64,000 bases of DNA from Okapia johnstoni. Taxonomy: Eukaryota; Chordata; Mammalia; Artiodactyla; Giraffidae. Under the pieces are notes generated by a model that ran no database searches, was not told the origin of the DNA, and was given only the letters and a program-made list of their open reading frames with translations. The stretch spans positions 118,058,213 to 118,122,212 of the forward strand of contig CM044310.1 of NCBI GenBank assembly GCA_024291935.2, written 5' to 3'. This document shows positions 13,000 through 25,095 of the stretch, piece by piece. Position numbers and translations under genes: made by a program. The first letter of the stretch is position 1. Each line of letters starts with the position of its first letter.

Positions 13000-14641
13000 T
13001 CATGACTTTTCTTGATGAGTTTTCTGATGTAAAGTGAGGCTAAATTTGTGGGAGAAAGTTTTCCAGCACTCATTGCATCTGTAAGGTTTCTCACCTGTGT
13101 GAGTTCTTTGATGTATAATGAGATGTGACTTCTGGGCAAAAGATTTCTGACATTCATGGCATTCGTGGGGTTTTTCTCCTGTATGTGTTTTCTGATGTAA
13201 AATAAGGCTAAACTTCATAGGGAAAGTTTTCCCACATTCACTGCATCCATAGGGTTTCTCTCCTGTATGGATTCTCTGATGAATGATGAGGCTAAACTTG
13301 TGAGAGAAAGTTTTCCCACATTTGTGGCATTGATAAGGCTTCTCTCCGGAGTGAATTCTCTGATGAATAAGGAGATACAACTTCCGGCTGAAGGCTTTGT
13401 GGCATTCACTGCACTCATAGGGTTTCTCTCCTGTGTGAGACCTCTGATGAACAGTGAGATGTGACTTCTGGGTAAAAGCTTTCTGACACTGATGGCATTC
13501 GTAGGGTTTCTCACCTGTATGAGTTCTTTGGTGTAGGATGAGACTAAATTTGATGGAGAATGTTTTTCCACATTCATTGCATCCATAGGGCTTCTCTCCT
13601 GTATGAGTTCTCCAGTGAGTGTTGAGGAGTGACTTTACACTAAAGCCTTTTCCACATTCACTGAAATTATAAGGTTTCTCTCCTGTGTGAGTTCTCTGAT
13701 GTCTGTTGAGCTCAGATCTCTGGATGAAGGCTTTCCCACATTCACTGCATCCATAAGGTTTTTTCCCTGTATGTGTCTTTTGATGTAAATGAGGCTAAAC
13801 TTAAGGGAAAATGTCTTTCCACATTCATGGCAACCATAGGGTTTCTCTCCCATGTGAGATCTCTGATGAATAATGAGCTGTGACTTATTGCCGAAGCTTT
13901 TCTGATATTCATCACATCTGTAGGACTTCTCTCCTGTATGTGTTCTTTGATGCAATATGACTTGTGACTTATCACTGAAGCCTTTCTGACACACGTGGCA
14001 CTCAAACCATTTCTCTCCTGTGTGAGTTCTCTGGTGCTTATTAAGGCATGACTTATCAGTAAAAGCTTTCCTGCCTTTGTTGCACTCATAGGGCTTCTCT
14101 CCTGTGTGGGTTCTCTGGTGTAAAATGAGATGGGACTTCCAGATGAAGGCTTTCTGACACCTACTGCACCTGTAGGGTTTCTCTCCGGTGTGTGTTCTTT
14201 GATGCTTAATGAGGTCTGACTTCTGGGAAAAGGCTTTCCCACAGTTAGTGCAGCTGTAGTATTTCTCTGCCATTTGAATTTTCCAGTGTTTAATAAGCTG
14301 TGACTTACGGCTGAAAGCTTTCATGTGTTCACTATATTCGTCGTATTTTTGTCTATTAAGAATTCTCATGCTTAATATAAAGAAATATCTCATCATGTTG
14401 ATTAAACCCTACTTCATTTCTTGCGTAGCTTTTTTCTGAGTAATACACTCTAGATTAGGTTTCAAGTATTTCCCAAGTATGTCAGGTGTATGAGATACTT
14501 GTGCTAAAGAAACTTCAAGGTTTAAGCTCAGAGAAGATACTTTTCCAACTGCATTATCTCTGTGGTGACTCGCTGTAGTTTCCAGGTTGCCGTGGTTTAC
14601 TTCGTGCCAGTCTCTGTAATTATCAGCTTGCCAGGTGTCTT
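13000..14641 (-). pseudogene. Frameshifted zinc-finger exon of pseudogene B
   Basis: The acceptor GTTTCTAG at 14649-14642 is intact. The spacer reads EDTWQADNYRDWHEV onward to an in-frame TAG at 14411-14409. The finger frame resumes at 14396 with one degenerate and fifteen recognisable C2H2 fingers. In finger 6, FSLILHQ became FSLIYIK through loss of one T near 13788. Fingers continue in the new frame to the stop at 13000, with linker THQEKS. Three fingers have lost a Cys ligand: CNKG (Cys to Gly), CDEY (Cys to Tyr) and YNFS (Cys to Phe). Many fingers carry the unusual C-x2-CQKAF or CGKTFSxKFSLI cores, unlike genes A, C and D. Confidence 0.88.
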
Positions 14642-14812
14642 CTAGAAACAGACCAATGAATCCACAGTGACCATGTCACAGAAGGAAGAGAATCTCAGCA
14701 AAGGCCAAAGAGAAAAGAGGAAGGCAGACTGTGAGTATATACCTAAAGTCTGTGACATTTATAAGTAAAAGGAGATTTAAAGATGAAAAGAAAAAACGAA
14801 TAAACTACAAGC

Positions 14813-15025
14813 GGCTTCCCAGGTGGTGATAGTGGTAAAGAACTCGCCTGCCAGTGCAGGAGATGCAGGTTTGATCCCTGGGTCCGGGAGATCCCCTGGA
14901 GGAGGGCATGGCAACCAACTTCAGTATTCTTGCCTGGAGAATCCCATGGACAGAGGGGCCTGGTGGGCTACAGTCCATAGGGTCACAAAGAGTTGGACAC
15001 GACTGAAGCAACTTAGCATGCACAC
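14813..15025 (+). repeat. Bov-tA SINE in the pseudogene B intron
   Basis: GGCTTCCCAGGTGGTGATAG head to GGACACGACTGAAGCAACTTAGC tail. Confidence 0.88.
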
Positions 15026-15242
15026 ACAAGATGCATGAGAGATACACAGAATGAGAAGAATGGGGAATTTATGCATGCTTGAATATATAAGAAAAGAGAG
15101 CTATTAATATAAACATGGATTAAGGAGATGGAGATAAGGAGAAAGCAGGTACACTGAGGATAACAGAGAGAAAGATTAATTAGGAGAGCAAGTTCCAAGA
15201 TGGACTAGAGAGGGATCTGATCAGAATATCTAAAATAAAGAA

Positions 15243-15263
15243 ATGTGTGTGTGTGTGTGTGTT
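15243..15263. repeat. (GT)n microsatellite
   Basis: About ten GT units in the intron between the finger and KRAB-B exons of pseudogene B. Confidence 0.9.
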
Positions 15264-15291
15264 TTAAACCAGGCAAAAGAGACCTAATACA

Positions 15292-15465
15292 GGTTTCCCA
15301 GGTGGCTCAGTGGTGAAGAATCTGCCTGCCAATGCAGGAGACCTAACATGGAGAGATTAAAATGTGAAGTCACAGCGCTTTCACTGCCAAGGGCTTGGGT
15401 TGGATCCCTGGTGGTCAGGGAACTAAGATTCCGCAAGCCATGCTGCATGGCCAAAACAAAGAGAA
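15292..15465 (+). repeat. Bov-tA head followed by CHR-type SINE fragment
   Basis: GTTTCCCAGGTGGCTCAGTGG to about 15345, then GGATCCCTGGTGGTCAGGGAACTAAG to about 15460. Confidence 0.65.
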
Positions 15466-15628
15466 AAGGAGTCAGTGTTCATGTTATGTGGGAACTCAGG
15501 TCGGCTGTTCTGAGTCACATTGAGAGCTTAAAAATTTCAAGACGATTTCTCCAGACATTTTTGAGGTGCCTCCCTCTTTCTGGCAAGATCGATACTCCAT
15601 TTATCCTGGGGGGCTGGTTTTTCACTCC

Positions 15629-15721
15629 CTGAGATGAGCCTGACTCTGGATTTTTTCCCTGTGATCCATGGTGCTTCTTGTTGCAACTGGTAGAATGCAT
15701 GTGCTTTGGTAACATGATACC
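15629..15721 (-). pseudogene. KRAB-B-like exon of pseudogene B, both splice sites lost
   Basis: A 93-bp match to KRAB-B exons, reading GYHVTKAHAFYQLQQEAPWI. The paralogues have CATGAACAG/GGTATC at the acceptor, whereas here it is CTTGAGTG/GGTATC, with no AG at the junction. At the 3' end the paralogues have CAG/GTGAGTGA, whereas here it is CAG/GGAGTGA, lacking GT. The exon would probably be skipped. Confidence 0.75.
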
Positions 15722-15941
15722 CACTCAAGGGGAATTCCAGAGGACCCACAGACCCAAACACAAGTCCTTTGTAGAATAAGGTTATATTTAAGGGGTTGAA
15801 CAAATTCCAACTTGGCCAAGTAAAGGACTTTTGCTTTGGAAGTGAGAGAAGAAAACTAAGAGGCCAGAAGGTACTAAAATCTATGATGTATGAAACTCAA
15901 GTCTAGAAAAGTAAGGCAGTTGTAACACTCCACCCCTTTCA

Positions 15942-16292
<351 letters not shown>

Positions 16293-16967
16293 TTAAAATT
16301 TAAAATAGCCTATCTTTTGTGCTTCTATTCAGTCATTCTGAGACTCACATGTTCATCCATTCACAAAAAAAGGAATAGAACAGAGAACATCTTTAAATCT
16401 TTAATCTGGAAACCACCTACAGCCTATGTGTATGCACCTATGACAGACGATGTATTAAGCATTCCTTTATAAGTAAGACTCGCTTTTACCCTGAAGGAAC
16501 ACACTAGCTTACACAGAGAGAAATATAACACATTGCTCTCTTGAGTCCTGTGAGGTCTTCTAGAGAATCACTCAGTTTGAGTCATGGACCCTCAACTCAA
16601 ATTCATACAAATACACATTTACATATGTGAATACTGACACAGGAAGTCAGAAGAATATACATGAAACTTTTTGGATTATTTATCTTGCAGGTAAAGTAAA
16701 AGGACTGATGGGGGGACATATGGGTTTAACTCTATAAACTTCTGGACTGTATGAAACTTGGACACTGAGACTACCTTAAGCTTCACTAATGTTATCAATG
16801 TGATTTATGTCAGAGGTCTTGGGCCACACTGTAGCAACTTGACTTCTGAAGTTGTCCACGGGCTGGACACCAATGTCAGCCATTGATGTAGTCAGCCTTG
16901 CCTATGTGACCCACTGCAAATAAAAAGCCTAGACAGTAATTAGCAATATTGGAGATGTGTCGTTGGG

Positions 16968-17195
16968 CTTCCCAGGTGGTGCTAGTGGTAAAGAACCAAA
17001 GAACCTGCCTGCCAGTGAAGGAGATGTAAGAGACGCAGGTTCGATCCCCAGGTCAGGAAGATCCCCTGGAGGAGGGCACAGCCTACTCCAGTGTTCCTGC
17101 CTGGAGAATCCCACAGACAGAGGAGTCTGGTGGGCTACAGTCCATAGGGTCGCAAAGAGTCGGACACGACTGAAGCAACTGAGCACAGACACGAG
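16968..17195 (+). repeat. Bov-tA SINE
   Basis: GGCTTCCCAGGTGGTGC head to GGACACGACTGAAGCAACTGAGC tail. Confidence 0.88.
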
Positions 17196-17904
17196 ATGTG
17201 TTCTTACAAACCATTGTTGGGAAAAGGAAACAAAATCCATATGACTTCACTTGAGACAACAGGAAGCTTCTGCCTGGTGTCTTCTAGACCTGGCCTTACC
17301 CACCTTTCTCTGTTGCTGATTTTAATCTGTATCCTTTTGTTGTAGTAAATCATAACCATGAGAATAACGCATTGCTGAGTACTGTTGAGCTCTTATAGCA
17401 AATCACTGAACTTGAGGATGGTCTTTGAAACCTGAAAAGATACACGCCATCGCCATGGGGCCCATAGGGCCCACTGAATTGTTCATTAGATCTAAAATTT
17501 TATTATATACCTTCCTGCATTTTTGAAGCATAAAGTAGTACATTGTACATATCTGTAAGCTAGTATATTTGCATCACCATTTGTAATATTTAAGAAATTC
17601 TCACTATAGAACAAAAGTATTGTGTATCCAAAAAAACACTCCAGGATAATTAATTTTTTTTTTTCAAAATTTGTAATGTGTTGTTCCTACATAAGCTCTC
17701 TGGAAACATCCATAACTAGTGGGACACATGTAAACACTCGAAGATCCATCCTAGAATTCAGTGTCCCACAAAAACAGTGTGTGGATGAATATTTATACCT
17801 ACTGAATCCATGAGGATTATAAATGTTTACCATTAGATTTTGGGGTGACTAACAAGGCAACAATAGATAAGTGGAAAAACAGGGGATACCGAAGACAAGT
17901 TTGT

Positions 17905-18022
17905 ACTCTTTATTTTTTTTGGCGCACTGTGAGGCATGGTGGGATGTTAGTTACCATCCAGGGATCAAACCCATGCCCCCTGCAGTGGAAGCAGTCTTAA
18001 CCACTGGACTGCCAGGACTGGA
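17905..18022 (-). repeat. CHR-type SINE fragment
   Basis: CCAGGGATCAAACCCATGCC and CTTAACCACTGGACTGCC, in reverse orientation. Confidence 0.65.
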
Positions 18023-18104
18023 GCACAGGACTCCCGTGTGCTCAATTTTCCTAAACATTTAGGGGCTCACAGGCTATCTCTATGTTCTAACTTCAATTTG
18101 TATA

Positions 18105-18205
18105 AACATATTATTTATAAATTTTATAATTAATAAAATAATTTAAAATAAAATTAATAAATTTTATAACTTTTTAAATTAATAAATTTTATAAATTTAT
18201 AAACC
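18105..18205. repeat. A/T-rich low-complexity tract
   Basis: Repeated TTATAAATTTTATAATTAAT words with almost no G or C, in the 5' intron of pseudogene B. Confidence 0.85.
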
Positions 18206-18396
18206 TTACTGTAAAGTTGATCTTTTGTCTCAGTACTTTTTTCTGAATTCAGACATTCATCTTTCCATGCTGTGTCTGGTATAGACTAGCCTTCATAAAT
18301 ACTGAATAAACATTTCCTCTTAATATATGTATTATTTAACCTCCTAAAATCCACTATAAAGCCAAAAGGAAAATAAATATGCAGAAAACTACTCAC

Positions 18397-18578
18397 TTGG
18401 GACTTGGGCATTTTCTGGAGCCCTAGGTTCAGCCAGCAACTCTAATATCTCCTCTGTTGTTGACTCTGGTGCCACCCTGCAGCTCCAGTACCAGGTCTCT
18501 GGTGAAGGATGTCAGGTTGTTCCTGGCACCTTCAGTTCCTTCCCACACTGGAACTATTTCATCCCAGGAAGCCAGGAC
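18397..18578 (-). pseudogene. 5'UTR/start-codon exon of gene B (M-P-K-S-Q)
   Basis: The exon starts after CCCCCAG with GTCCTGGCTTCCTGG, matching GTCCTGGCTCCCTG of the start exon at 27581. It ends with ATG CCC AAG TCC CAA (18411-18397) before a GTGAGT donor. The paralogous start exons read M-I-K-D-Q, M-I-Q-A-Q and M-I-K-T-Q, which supports this as the translation start exon. Confidence 0.72.
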
Positions 18579-18909
18579 CTGGGGGATTACAGAAATTCAC
18601 TCCTGTGACAGACTATAACTGGGAGCATAATATTTTTCTGAGTTATATGAGTTTTTATTTGTATGTGGTGGTAGGTTAATGTGATAGTTTAAGGAGAAAA
18701 AAAGTACCATATACTACCCGATGGTCTATTTTACAAGAAAGAAACACAAGCAACAAAGCTATCTTCATTAAATTATGTAATTGTGCTAAAACTATTCAAA
18801 ACTAAATCTACATTTAGAGAAGGGTCATTATAAAGAAATTTTTTTAAAAAACTAAATTTTTAAAAGGCTAAAGTCCAGAGAAACTATATATATGTGTATA
18901 TATGTGTAT

Positions 18910-19128
18910 GTGCTAAGTTGCTTCAAGTCATGTCCAACTCTTTGTGACCCTATGGACTATAGCCTGTCAGGCTCCTCTGTCCATGGGATTCTCTAAGCAA
19001 GAATACTGGAGTGGGTTGCCATACCGTCCTCCAGGGGATCTTCCTGGCCCAGGGATCAAACCCGAGTCTCTTATGTCTCCTGCATTGGAAGGTGAGTTCT
19101 TTATCACTAGAGCCATCTGGGAAGCATG
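18910..19128 (-). repeat. Bov-tA SINE
   Basis: CTAAGTTGCTTCAAGTCATG to AGCCATCTGGGAAGC, reverse orientation. Confidence 0.87.
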
Positions 19129-19768
19129 TGTGCATGTAAGTGTGTGTGTGTGTGCTAGAATAGTGCTTGCTAACCTCTCTTGGGTACTTACTCTGTGCTA
19201 GGTATTCTAAGTATTTGAATAGTTAGTACTGGTAGTTTTTTAACCCAATGGGAAAAGCATCATAGGTTGAGAAATGCCCAAGTTCGCATAGTAAGTGGCA
19301 GAATATGGATAAAAACCTAGCTCTGCCCAAATCTGAAGTCCATATTCTTTTCTCTGAGTTAAACGTATCTGCAGGTGTTCTGACTGCTCACCTGGAAAAC
19401 CTAAAAGGATCAGTTTAAACACATTAGTAATAAAAGGAGTTCAGTAAGGCTATGGAAGGGGAAAAAAGTTAATTACTTTTATAACTATAAAGTAAAAATA
19501 ACTGAAGTTTCAAAAGAAAAAGACGCTATTTGCAATGGCAGCAAACATAGATAAGATCTAGGCATAAACTTAACAAGCAATGTCCAGACCTATGTGAATA
19601 TTTCAAAGTCATGTCTATCCAAATTATTGCAAAGAATATAACTTGGGTCAACACTGCAAGGAGATTCACATTGTAGAATACCATGCAGCTATCAATAAGA
19701 CTTTGTACCAAAAGTCAGTAATCTGGAACAATTTTACCATATAAGGTTAATTTTCTTTTTTTGAAGGT

Positions 19769-20055
19769 TTTGCTGCTGTTGCTGCTGCTAAGTTGAATCA
19801 GTCATGTCCGACTGTGCGACCCCATAGACGGCAGCCCACCAGGCTCCCCCATCCCTGAGGATTCTCCAGGCAAGAACACTGGAGTGGGTTGCCATTTCCT
19901 TCTCCAATGCATGAAAGTGAAAAGTGAAAGTGAAGTCGCTCAGTTGTGTCCCAACTTTTTGAGACCCCATGGACTGCAGCCTACCAGGCTCCTCCGTCCA
20001 TGGGATTTTCCAGGCAAGAGTACTGGAGTGGGGTGCCATTGCCTTCTCCATTGAA
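19769..20055 (-). repeat. Bov-A2 dimer
   Basis: Two A units in series, each with CCCATGGACTGCAGCC-like and ACTGGAGTGG cores, separated by GAAAGTGAAAAGTGAAAG. Confidence 0.87.
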
Positions 20056-20059
20056 GGTT

Positions 20060-21149
20060 TTGAAAAAGGCAAATTATAAGCTATTTATGCATTGTTATCA
20101 CATTTTTGTAATAAAATGAGTCATAGAAAAAAATTGGAAAAGGAAACATATAAAAATTTTAACACTGTGTATTTCTGGTTACCAAGGTTTTGGATGTAGG
20201 AAAGGCCTCTCATGCATCAGAAGGATGAAAAAAGGGAGGATCCCAGAGAAATACGCAGTTAAGTTTGAAAATTAGAGGGGCAGATACCACATCCTTCAGA
20301 ATAAGCAATTTACCTTAGATTTTATGTAAATCTTGGTCATTACAAAGCACTGTGAAGACAGCGAGAGGAGGGGGTGATTTAGAGGACAGAGGAAAAAGCA
20401 GGTTTTTATGAAGGCAGTAATGTAGTCTATGAGAAGTCAATGGGCTTTAAAACACCAAAGTCCTCTAAAATGCAGAGACCTCTCAAGCTCCAATTCCCAT
20501 AAATTTCTTACGTATCAATGCCTAACAACATCATACCCCAAATATGGACCACATGGCTATTTCATAGTTCATGACTTCCTCCAGAAGACGTTTTCAGGCT
20601 CTGACACACTCTCAAAGAAACCTCAGTTCCTGACTTCCTTCAACACCTCCTGTCATTCACCCCCCATCAATAACATTCCCCCGAAGGATGCCCCAAATCA
20701 CTCACCTATCCCCTAAGTGCATCCCAATCACTGACTACCCCCTAAACCATGCTAAACACTGGTTTGCCTCCAAGACCTCAGTCACTGACCTCTCCCATAA
20801 ATGGTAACCCCAAGCTACCCCAAATCTGTCTCCATGCCACTCCAATACCCTGACCCTTCCCCAGGGCTGCCTCATTCCTGACCATTCTGTTCCCTCATTA
20901 GCGGAATGCATCCCCTGCCCAATAAGGGCTTGCTCCTCCTAAAGACTCCCCATAGGCTGCCCTTACCTCAAAGCTTGTATCTCCACAAAGCTCAACCTGA
21001 TTCTGCTCCCAGAAAGCGAAACTGAGACCCCTTAATAGATTCTTCACACACCCCTGGGTGGGTAGAAATAGGCACAGTCCATCACTTTCTTCAGAGTCAC
21101 AAGCCCGGCTGCTCCACCTCGCAGGTCAAGTTTATCCCCTGTAGCACCC
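20060..21149. other. Non-coding sequence upstream of the pseudogene B start exon
   Basis: Mostly unique. 20600-20950 is C-rich with repeated ACTGACC/CCCCTAA-like words. No repeat or exon is clear apart from a possible splice donor near 20967 on the minus strand. Confidence 0.4.
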
Positions 21150-21620
21150 GAGTCTGCAGGCGTCCTTCCACCAACGAAAATTCCGTTTAGCTTTCGCGTC
21201 TTTTAGACAAAGACACTATGACAAGAGTTTGGCGGCACCTGTTACGTGGTGTATATGGGACCCGCCATCTTGGAAAGCCAGCCGTACAAAATTTGTCGGC
21301 GCTACGCCAGTCGCTAGCGTTGCAAAGGGGAATGCGCATGCTCTAGTCCATCTCGGCTGGATACTGGTGTCCTTCTAGTAGGGCGCACTAAACCCAAACA
21401 CGTACGCCTTCGGTTTGCCGCTCGTACGTGCGAGCTACAAAACGTCACAGTGGGCGCAGCCATATTTAAAAAGGCGCCCATGTCCGTACCGCAAAAGGCG
21501 GCCTCCTTTAGGGAGTTGGGAGCAGGGGGAGGGATTTCAGGGAACGGTACAGGGTTTGGAGAAGCCAAGGTGGTAGCGGAAGGCAGCATGCCTCTCTGCG
21601 GACACATAGGAAACATTTTG
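21150..21620 (-). promoter_or_regulatory. CpG-rich promoter region of gene B
   Basis: A CpG-dense block in an otherwise CpG-poor window. It holds a YY1-type element on the minus strand (CCGCCATCTTGG at 21262-21273), ACGTCACA at 21442-21449 and several GCGC/CGTACG steps. It lies about 2.9 kb upstream of the gene B start exon, the same spacing as in genes C and D. A possible first-exon donor on the minus strand (GAG/GTAAGGG) is near 20967. The transcription start cannot be fixed from sequence. Confidence 0.6.
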
Positions 21621-21779
21621 TTGAAGGAAAAGGTCTTCAGTCAAAGTTGGGGGTGGAAGTCTGATACCCCCAGGGTGAAAGGTGAGAGGGTTGCTGAGAG
21701 GGTTGATCTAATAGGAAGGGGTTTTGTTCTGATTAAGATGGAAGATAGTGAAATGGGGAGGAATAGAAGATCAGAAAAT

Positions 21780-21935
21780 GTGAGTAAAGAATCTGCAATG
21801 CAGGAGGCCGAGTTCGATCCCTGGGTCGGGAAGATCCCCTGGAAAAGGGAGTGACTACCCACTCCAGTATTCTTGCCTGGAGAATCCCGTGGATAGAGGA
21901 GCAAGAGGGGGCACCACTGAGTGACTAACACTTAC
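21780..21935 (+). repeat. Partial Bov-tA beside the gene B promoter
   Basis: AGTAAAGAATCTGCAATGCAGG to CACTGAGTGACTAACACTTA. The head is truncated. Confidence 0.8.
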
Positions 21936-22459
21936 CCTTTTTTTTCAGACCAGAAATTGTTGGTAGAAATTTCTGTGCAGGCTTTATCTCCGTTGAAATG
22001 TTTTCACATAATTTGTCTAGTGAAGAATTTTTTAGAATTGGAGTTGTTGAAAGAGTCAGAGAGAATGAAAACTTTGAATTGGATTGATTATTCCAGGTTG
22101 TTGTCCGAAACTGCTCTATTAGTTGAGTCCACTTTACTAATCTATCCTCCCCCAAGAACTCCAGCTGAAAAGTAAGAGCTAATTTTTATGGAGTGTATGC
22201 ATATTTTTTGATTAGAGGAGTATTTCAAACATACTAATTTTATTATTTCACTTAATATGATGAAAGCTGTCAATGGTGGGCAGAAATATTATCCTCATTT
22301 TAGATATGGGAAAAAAAGGTCTAATTCTATCAGAGTGCCTGTTTTCTAAATACCTCATCCATCTTTTAGTCTTTGCCTGTTCTAAAGAGTGAAAAAATAT
22401 TGTTTTAATTTTGCTTATTTATTTTACTTGATAACATTTAATAAGTCTTTTGTTGTTTT

Positions 22460-22552
22460 CTTCGTGTGGTGGAGGTTTTGGGAACCTTGGTTCCCAACCT
22501 GGGATTGAACCCCGGGCCCCTTCAGTGGACCACTGGACCACAAGGGAATTCT
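22460..22552 (-). repeat. CHR-type SINE fragment
   Basis: CCTGGGATTGAACCCCGGGCC and CCACTGGACCACAAGGGAATTC. Confidence 0.65.
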
Positions 22553-22687
22553 TTTATTTCTTATTTTATAAATTATTTATTTTCTTATGCCGTTATTGCT
22601 TTTTTGTTTTAGGTTGGTTATCTTTTTCTTAATCATATTGTGGATATTTATAACTATCAATTCAGCCTCCATTCTCCCCATCTTTTA

Positions 22688-23350
22688 GTTCAGTTCAGTT
22701 CAGTTGCTCAGTCATGTCCGACTCTTTGCAACCCCATGGACTGCAGCACGCCAGGCTTCCCTGTCCATCACCAACTCCCAGAGCCTACTCAAACTCATGT
22801 CCATCGTGTCGGTGATGCCATCCAACCATCTCATCCTCTGTCGTCCCCTTCTCCTCCTGCCTTCAATCTTTCCCAGCATCAGGGTCTTTTCCAATGAGTC
22901 AGTTCTTCGCATCAGGTGGCCAAATATTGGAGTTTCAGCTTCAGCATCAGTCCTTCCGATGAATATTCAGGACTGATTTCCTTTAGGATGGTCTGGTTGG
23001 ATCTCCTTGCAGTCCAAGGGACTCTCAAGAGTCTTCTCCAACACCACAGTTCAAAAGCATGATTCTTTGGTGCTCAGCTTTCTTTATAGTCCAACTCTCA
23101 CATCCATACATGACTACTGGAAAAACCACACCTTTGACTAGACGGACCTTTGTTGGTAAAGTAATGTCTCTGCCTTTTAATATGCTGTCTAGGTTGGTCA
23201 TAGCTTTTCTTCCAAGGAGTAAGCGTCTGTTAATTTCATGGCTGCCGTCACCATCTGCAGTGATTTTGAAGCCCCCCAAAATAAAGTCTCACTGTTTCCA
23301 TTGTTTCCCCATCTATTTGCCATGAAGTGATGTTACTGGATGCCATGCTC
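22688..23350 (-). repeat. BovB (RTE) LINE 3' fragment
   Basis: Starts with tandem CAGTT units, which are the BovB 3' tail reversed. The minus strand still reads GRKAMTNLDSILKGRDIT and VVMYGCESWTIKKAE, the C-terminal part of BovB reverse transcriptase. Frameshifts make it non-functional. Confidence 0.88.
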
Positions 23351-23379
23351 CCCATCTCTAAGCAAACACTAATACACTT

Positions 23380-23830
23380 TCTGTGTCTAGATTTACCTAC
23401 TCTGGACATAAATTCAATCATACAATATGTAGTCTTTGTAACTGGCTTCCTTCACTTAGCATAAACTTTCAAGATTCATCCATGTTGTAGCATGTTTCTG
23501 TACTTATTCCTTTTTATACCTGAATAATAAAGTCTAGGAGGTTGCCAAGACTCAGACACTACTGAGCACACGCACACACAATATTTCTGTTATGTGGATA
23601 TAGCACATTTTTATTTTTTCAGTTGATTGATATTTGAGTTGTTTCCACTTTTGGCTGTTACAAATAATGCTTCTGTAAACATATATGTACCAGTTTTTGT
23701 CTGGACATCTGCCTTCATTTCTCTTGGATATAAACCTTGGAGTGAAATTGTTGGGTCATATGGTAAATTTGTTTACTGTTTGGGGAACTGTGAGACTGTT
23801 TCCAAAGTAGCTGTGCAAAAGGAATACTGA
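23380..23830 (-). repeat. Old L1 3' fragment (antisense)
   Basis: TCATCCATGTTGTAGCATG, GTTTCCACTTTTGGCTG and GAAATTGTTGGGTCATATGG. A short SINE tail lies inside near 23525-23575. Confidence 0.72.
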
Positions 23831-23961
23831 CTAAAGGAAAACTTTTTTCTACCCTAGGGTACTTCAGATACCAAATATTTGGTGGAGCCCAGCTTCCCAA
23901 GTCCATTTTTCAAATGAGGTTCTATTTGCTAATTTTCACATGATGATTAAAAAAAAAAAGT

Positions 23962-24155
23962 GAAAGTCACACAGTCATGTCTGACCCTCTGCCATCCCAT
24001 GGACTGTAGCCTGCCTGGCTGCTCTCTCCATGAAGTTTTCCAGGCAAGAATTCTGGAGTGGGTTGCCATTTTCTTCTCCAAGGGATCTTCCCGACCCAGG
24101 GATGGAACCCAGGTCTCCTGCATTGCAGGCAGATTCTTTATCGACTGAGCCATAA
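23962..24155 (-). repeat. Bov-tA SINE
   Basis: GAAAGTCACACAGTCATGTCTG to CGACTGAGCCA, reverse orientation. Confidence 0.87.
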
Positions 24156-24354
24156 TGCAGCTTTAATTTGGGGGTATTCTCTCTCTTCTATTTGTAGGAG
24201 GCTTCAAAACACCTCTCTTACAAACACAAACAGCTCTCTTCACACAAGCATTTCGTTTCCCTCATTCTTCCAATAGATTTATATTATGAATTACCCAAAA
24301 AGTTCTTAATTATGATTGGATCAGATTTAGTGTTTACATTATGTTGTGTGTGCA

Positions 24355-24568
24355 CGCATGCCCTCAGTCACTTCAGTCGTGTCCAGCTCTTTGTGAGCCT
24401 ATGGACTGTAGCCCACCAAGCCGCTTTGTCCGGGAGATTCTCCAGGCAAGAACTGGAACGGGTTGCCATGCCTTCCTCCGGGGGATATACCCGATCCGGG
24501 GATCGAACCCGCGTCTCCTGTGTCTCCTGCCTTGCGGCCTGAGTTTTAACTTACTGAGCCAGCTGGAA
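24355..24568 (-). repeat. Bov-tA SINE
   Basis: CATGCCCTCAGTCACTTCAG to CTTACTGAGCCAGCTGG. It retains GGGATCGAACCCGCG, the reversed B box. Confidence 0.86.
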
Positions 24569-24904
24569 ACTATAAGTAGTATTTATATATGACTATTTAA
24601 TACTGTATACTACTATATACTGTATACTACTGTAGTTCAACCACTAGTATACTATGATTACTTTTCCTTTCTTGTACGACTTTTTATTCTGCCCGGAGTT
24701 ACATTATTTATTCCTTACAAAATTTCTGTACTCTCGTTTTCAGAAGGCCCGGCCCTTGATACCGGCTCAAGCTTAGCCCGGTATCAGGGGCAAACAACTT
24801 TCCCCGACGTTGGATTCCCTCTTCCCATTGGCTCGTGACTACTCTCCTCCCCTTTTCTGGGCGGTAATCAGTGTAGTTTGCGGAGGAGCGTTTAAGGTGC
24901 AAAA

Positions 24905-25095
24905 TCACTGCTGGCTCAGCGGGTGAAGAATCCTCCTGTAATACAGGACACGCGAGTTCCATCCCTGGGTAGGGAAGATTCTCCTGGAGAACGAAGTGGC
25001 AACCCACTCCAGTATTCTTGCCTGAAAAAAAAAAAAAAATCCCATGGACAGAGGAGCCTGTCGGGCTACAGTCGGACGCGAATGAGCAAAGAAGA
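24905..25095 (+). repeat. Bov-tA SINE with internal A-run at the ZNF613-like promoter edge
   Basis: GGCTCAGCGGGTGAAGAATCC to GGACGCGAATGAGC. The usual GCCTGGAGAATCCC is replaced by GCCTG, an A-run and TCCC near 25020-25042. Confidence 0.82.

Noticed and set aside
14340..14470. Alternative frame reading EVGFNQHDEIFLYIKHENS in the gene B spacer
   Set aside because: It may be the true ancestral frame with two compensating indels, but the main frame also stays open except for one TAG. I could not decide and report only the TAG.
23059..23325. Possible small gene in the BovB copy
   Set aside because: The sense of the element is on the opposite strand, and the frame is antisense repeat translation.
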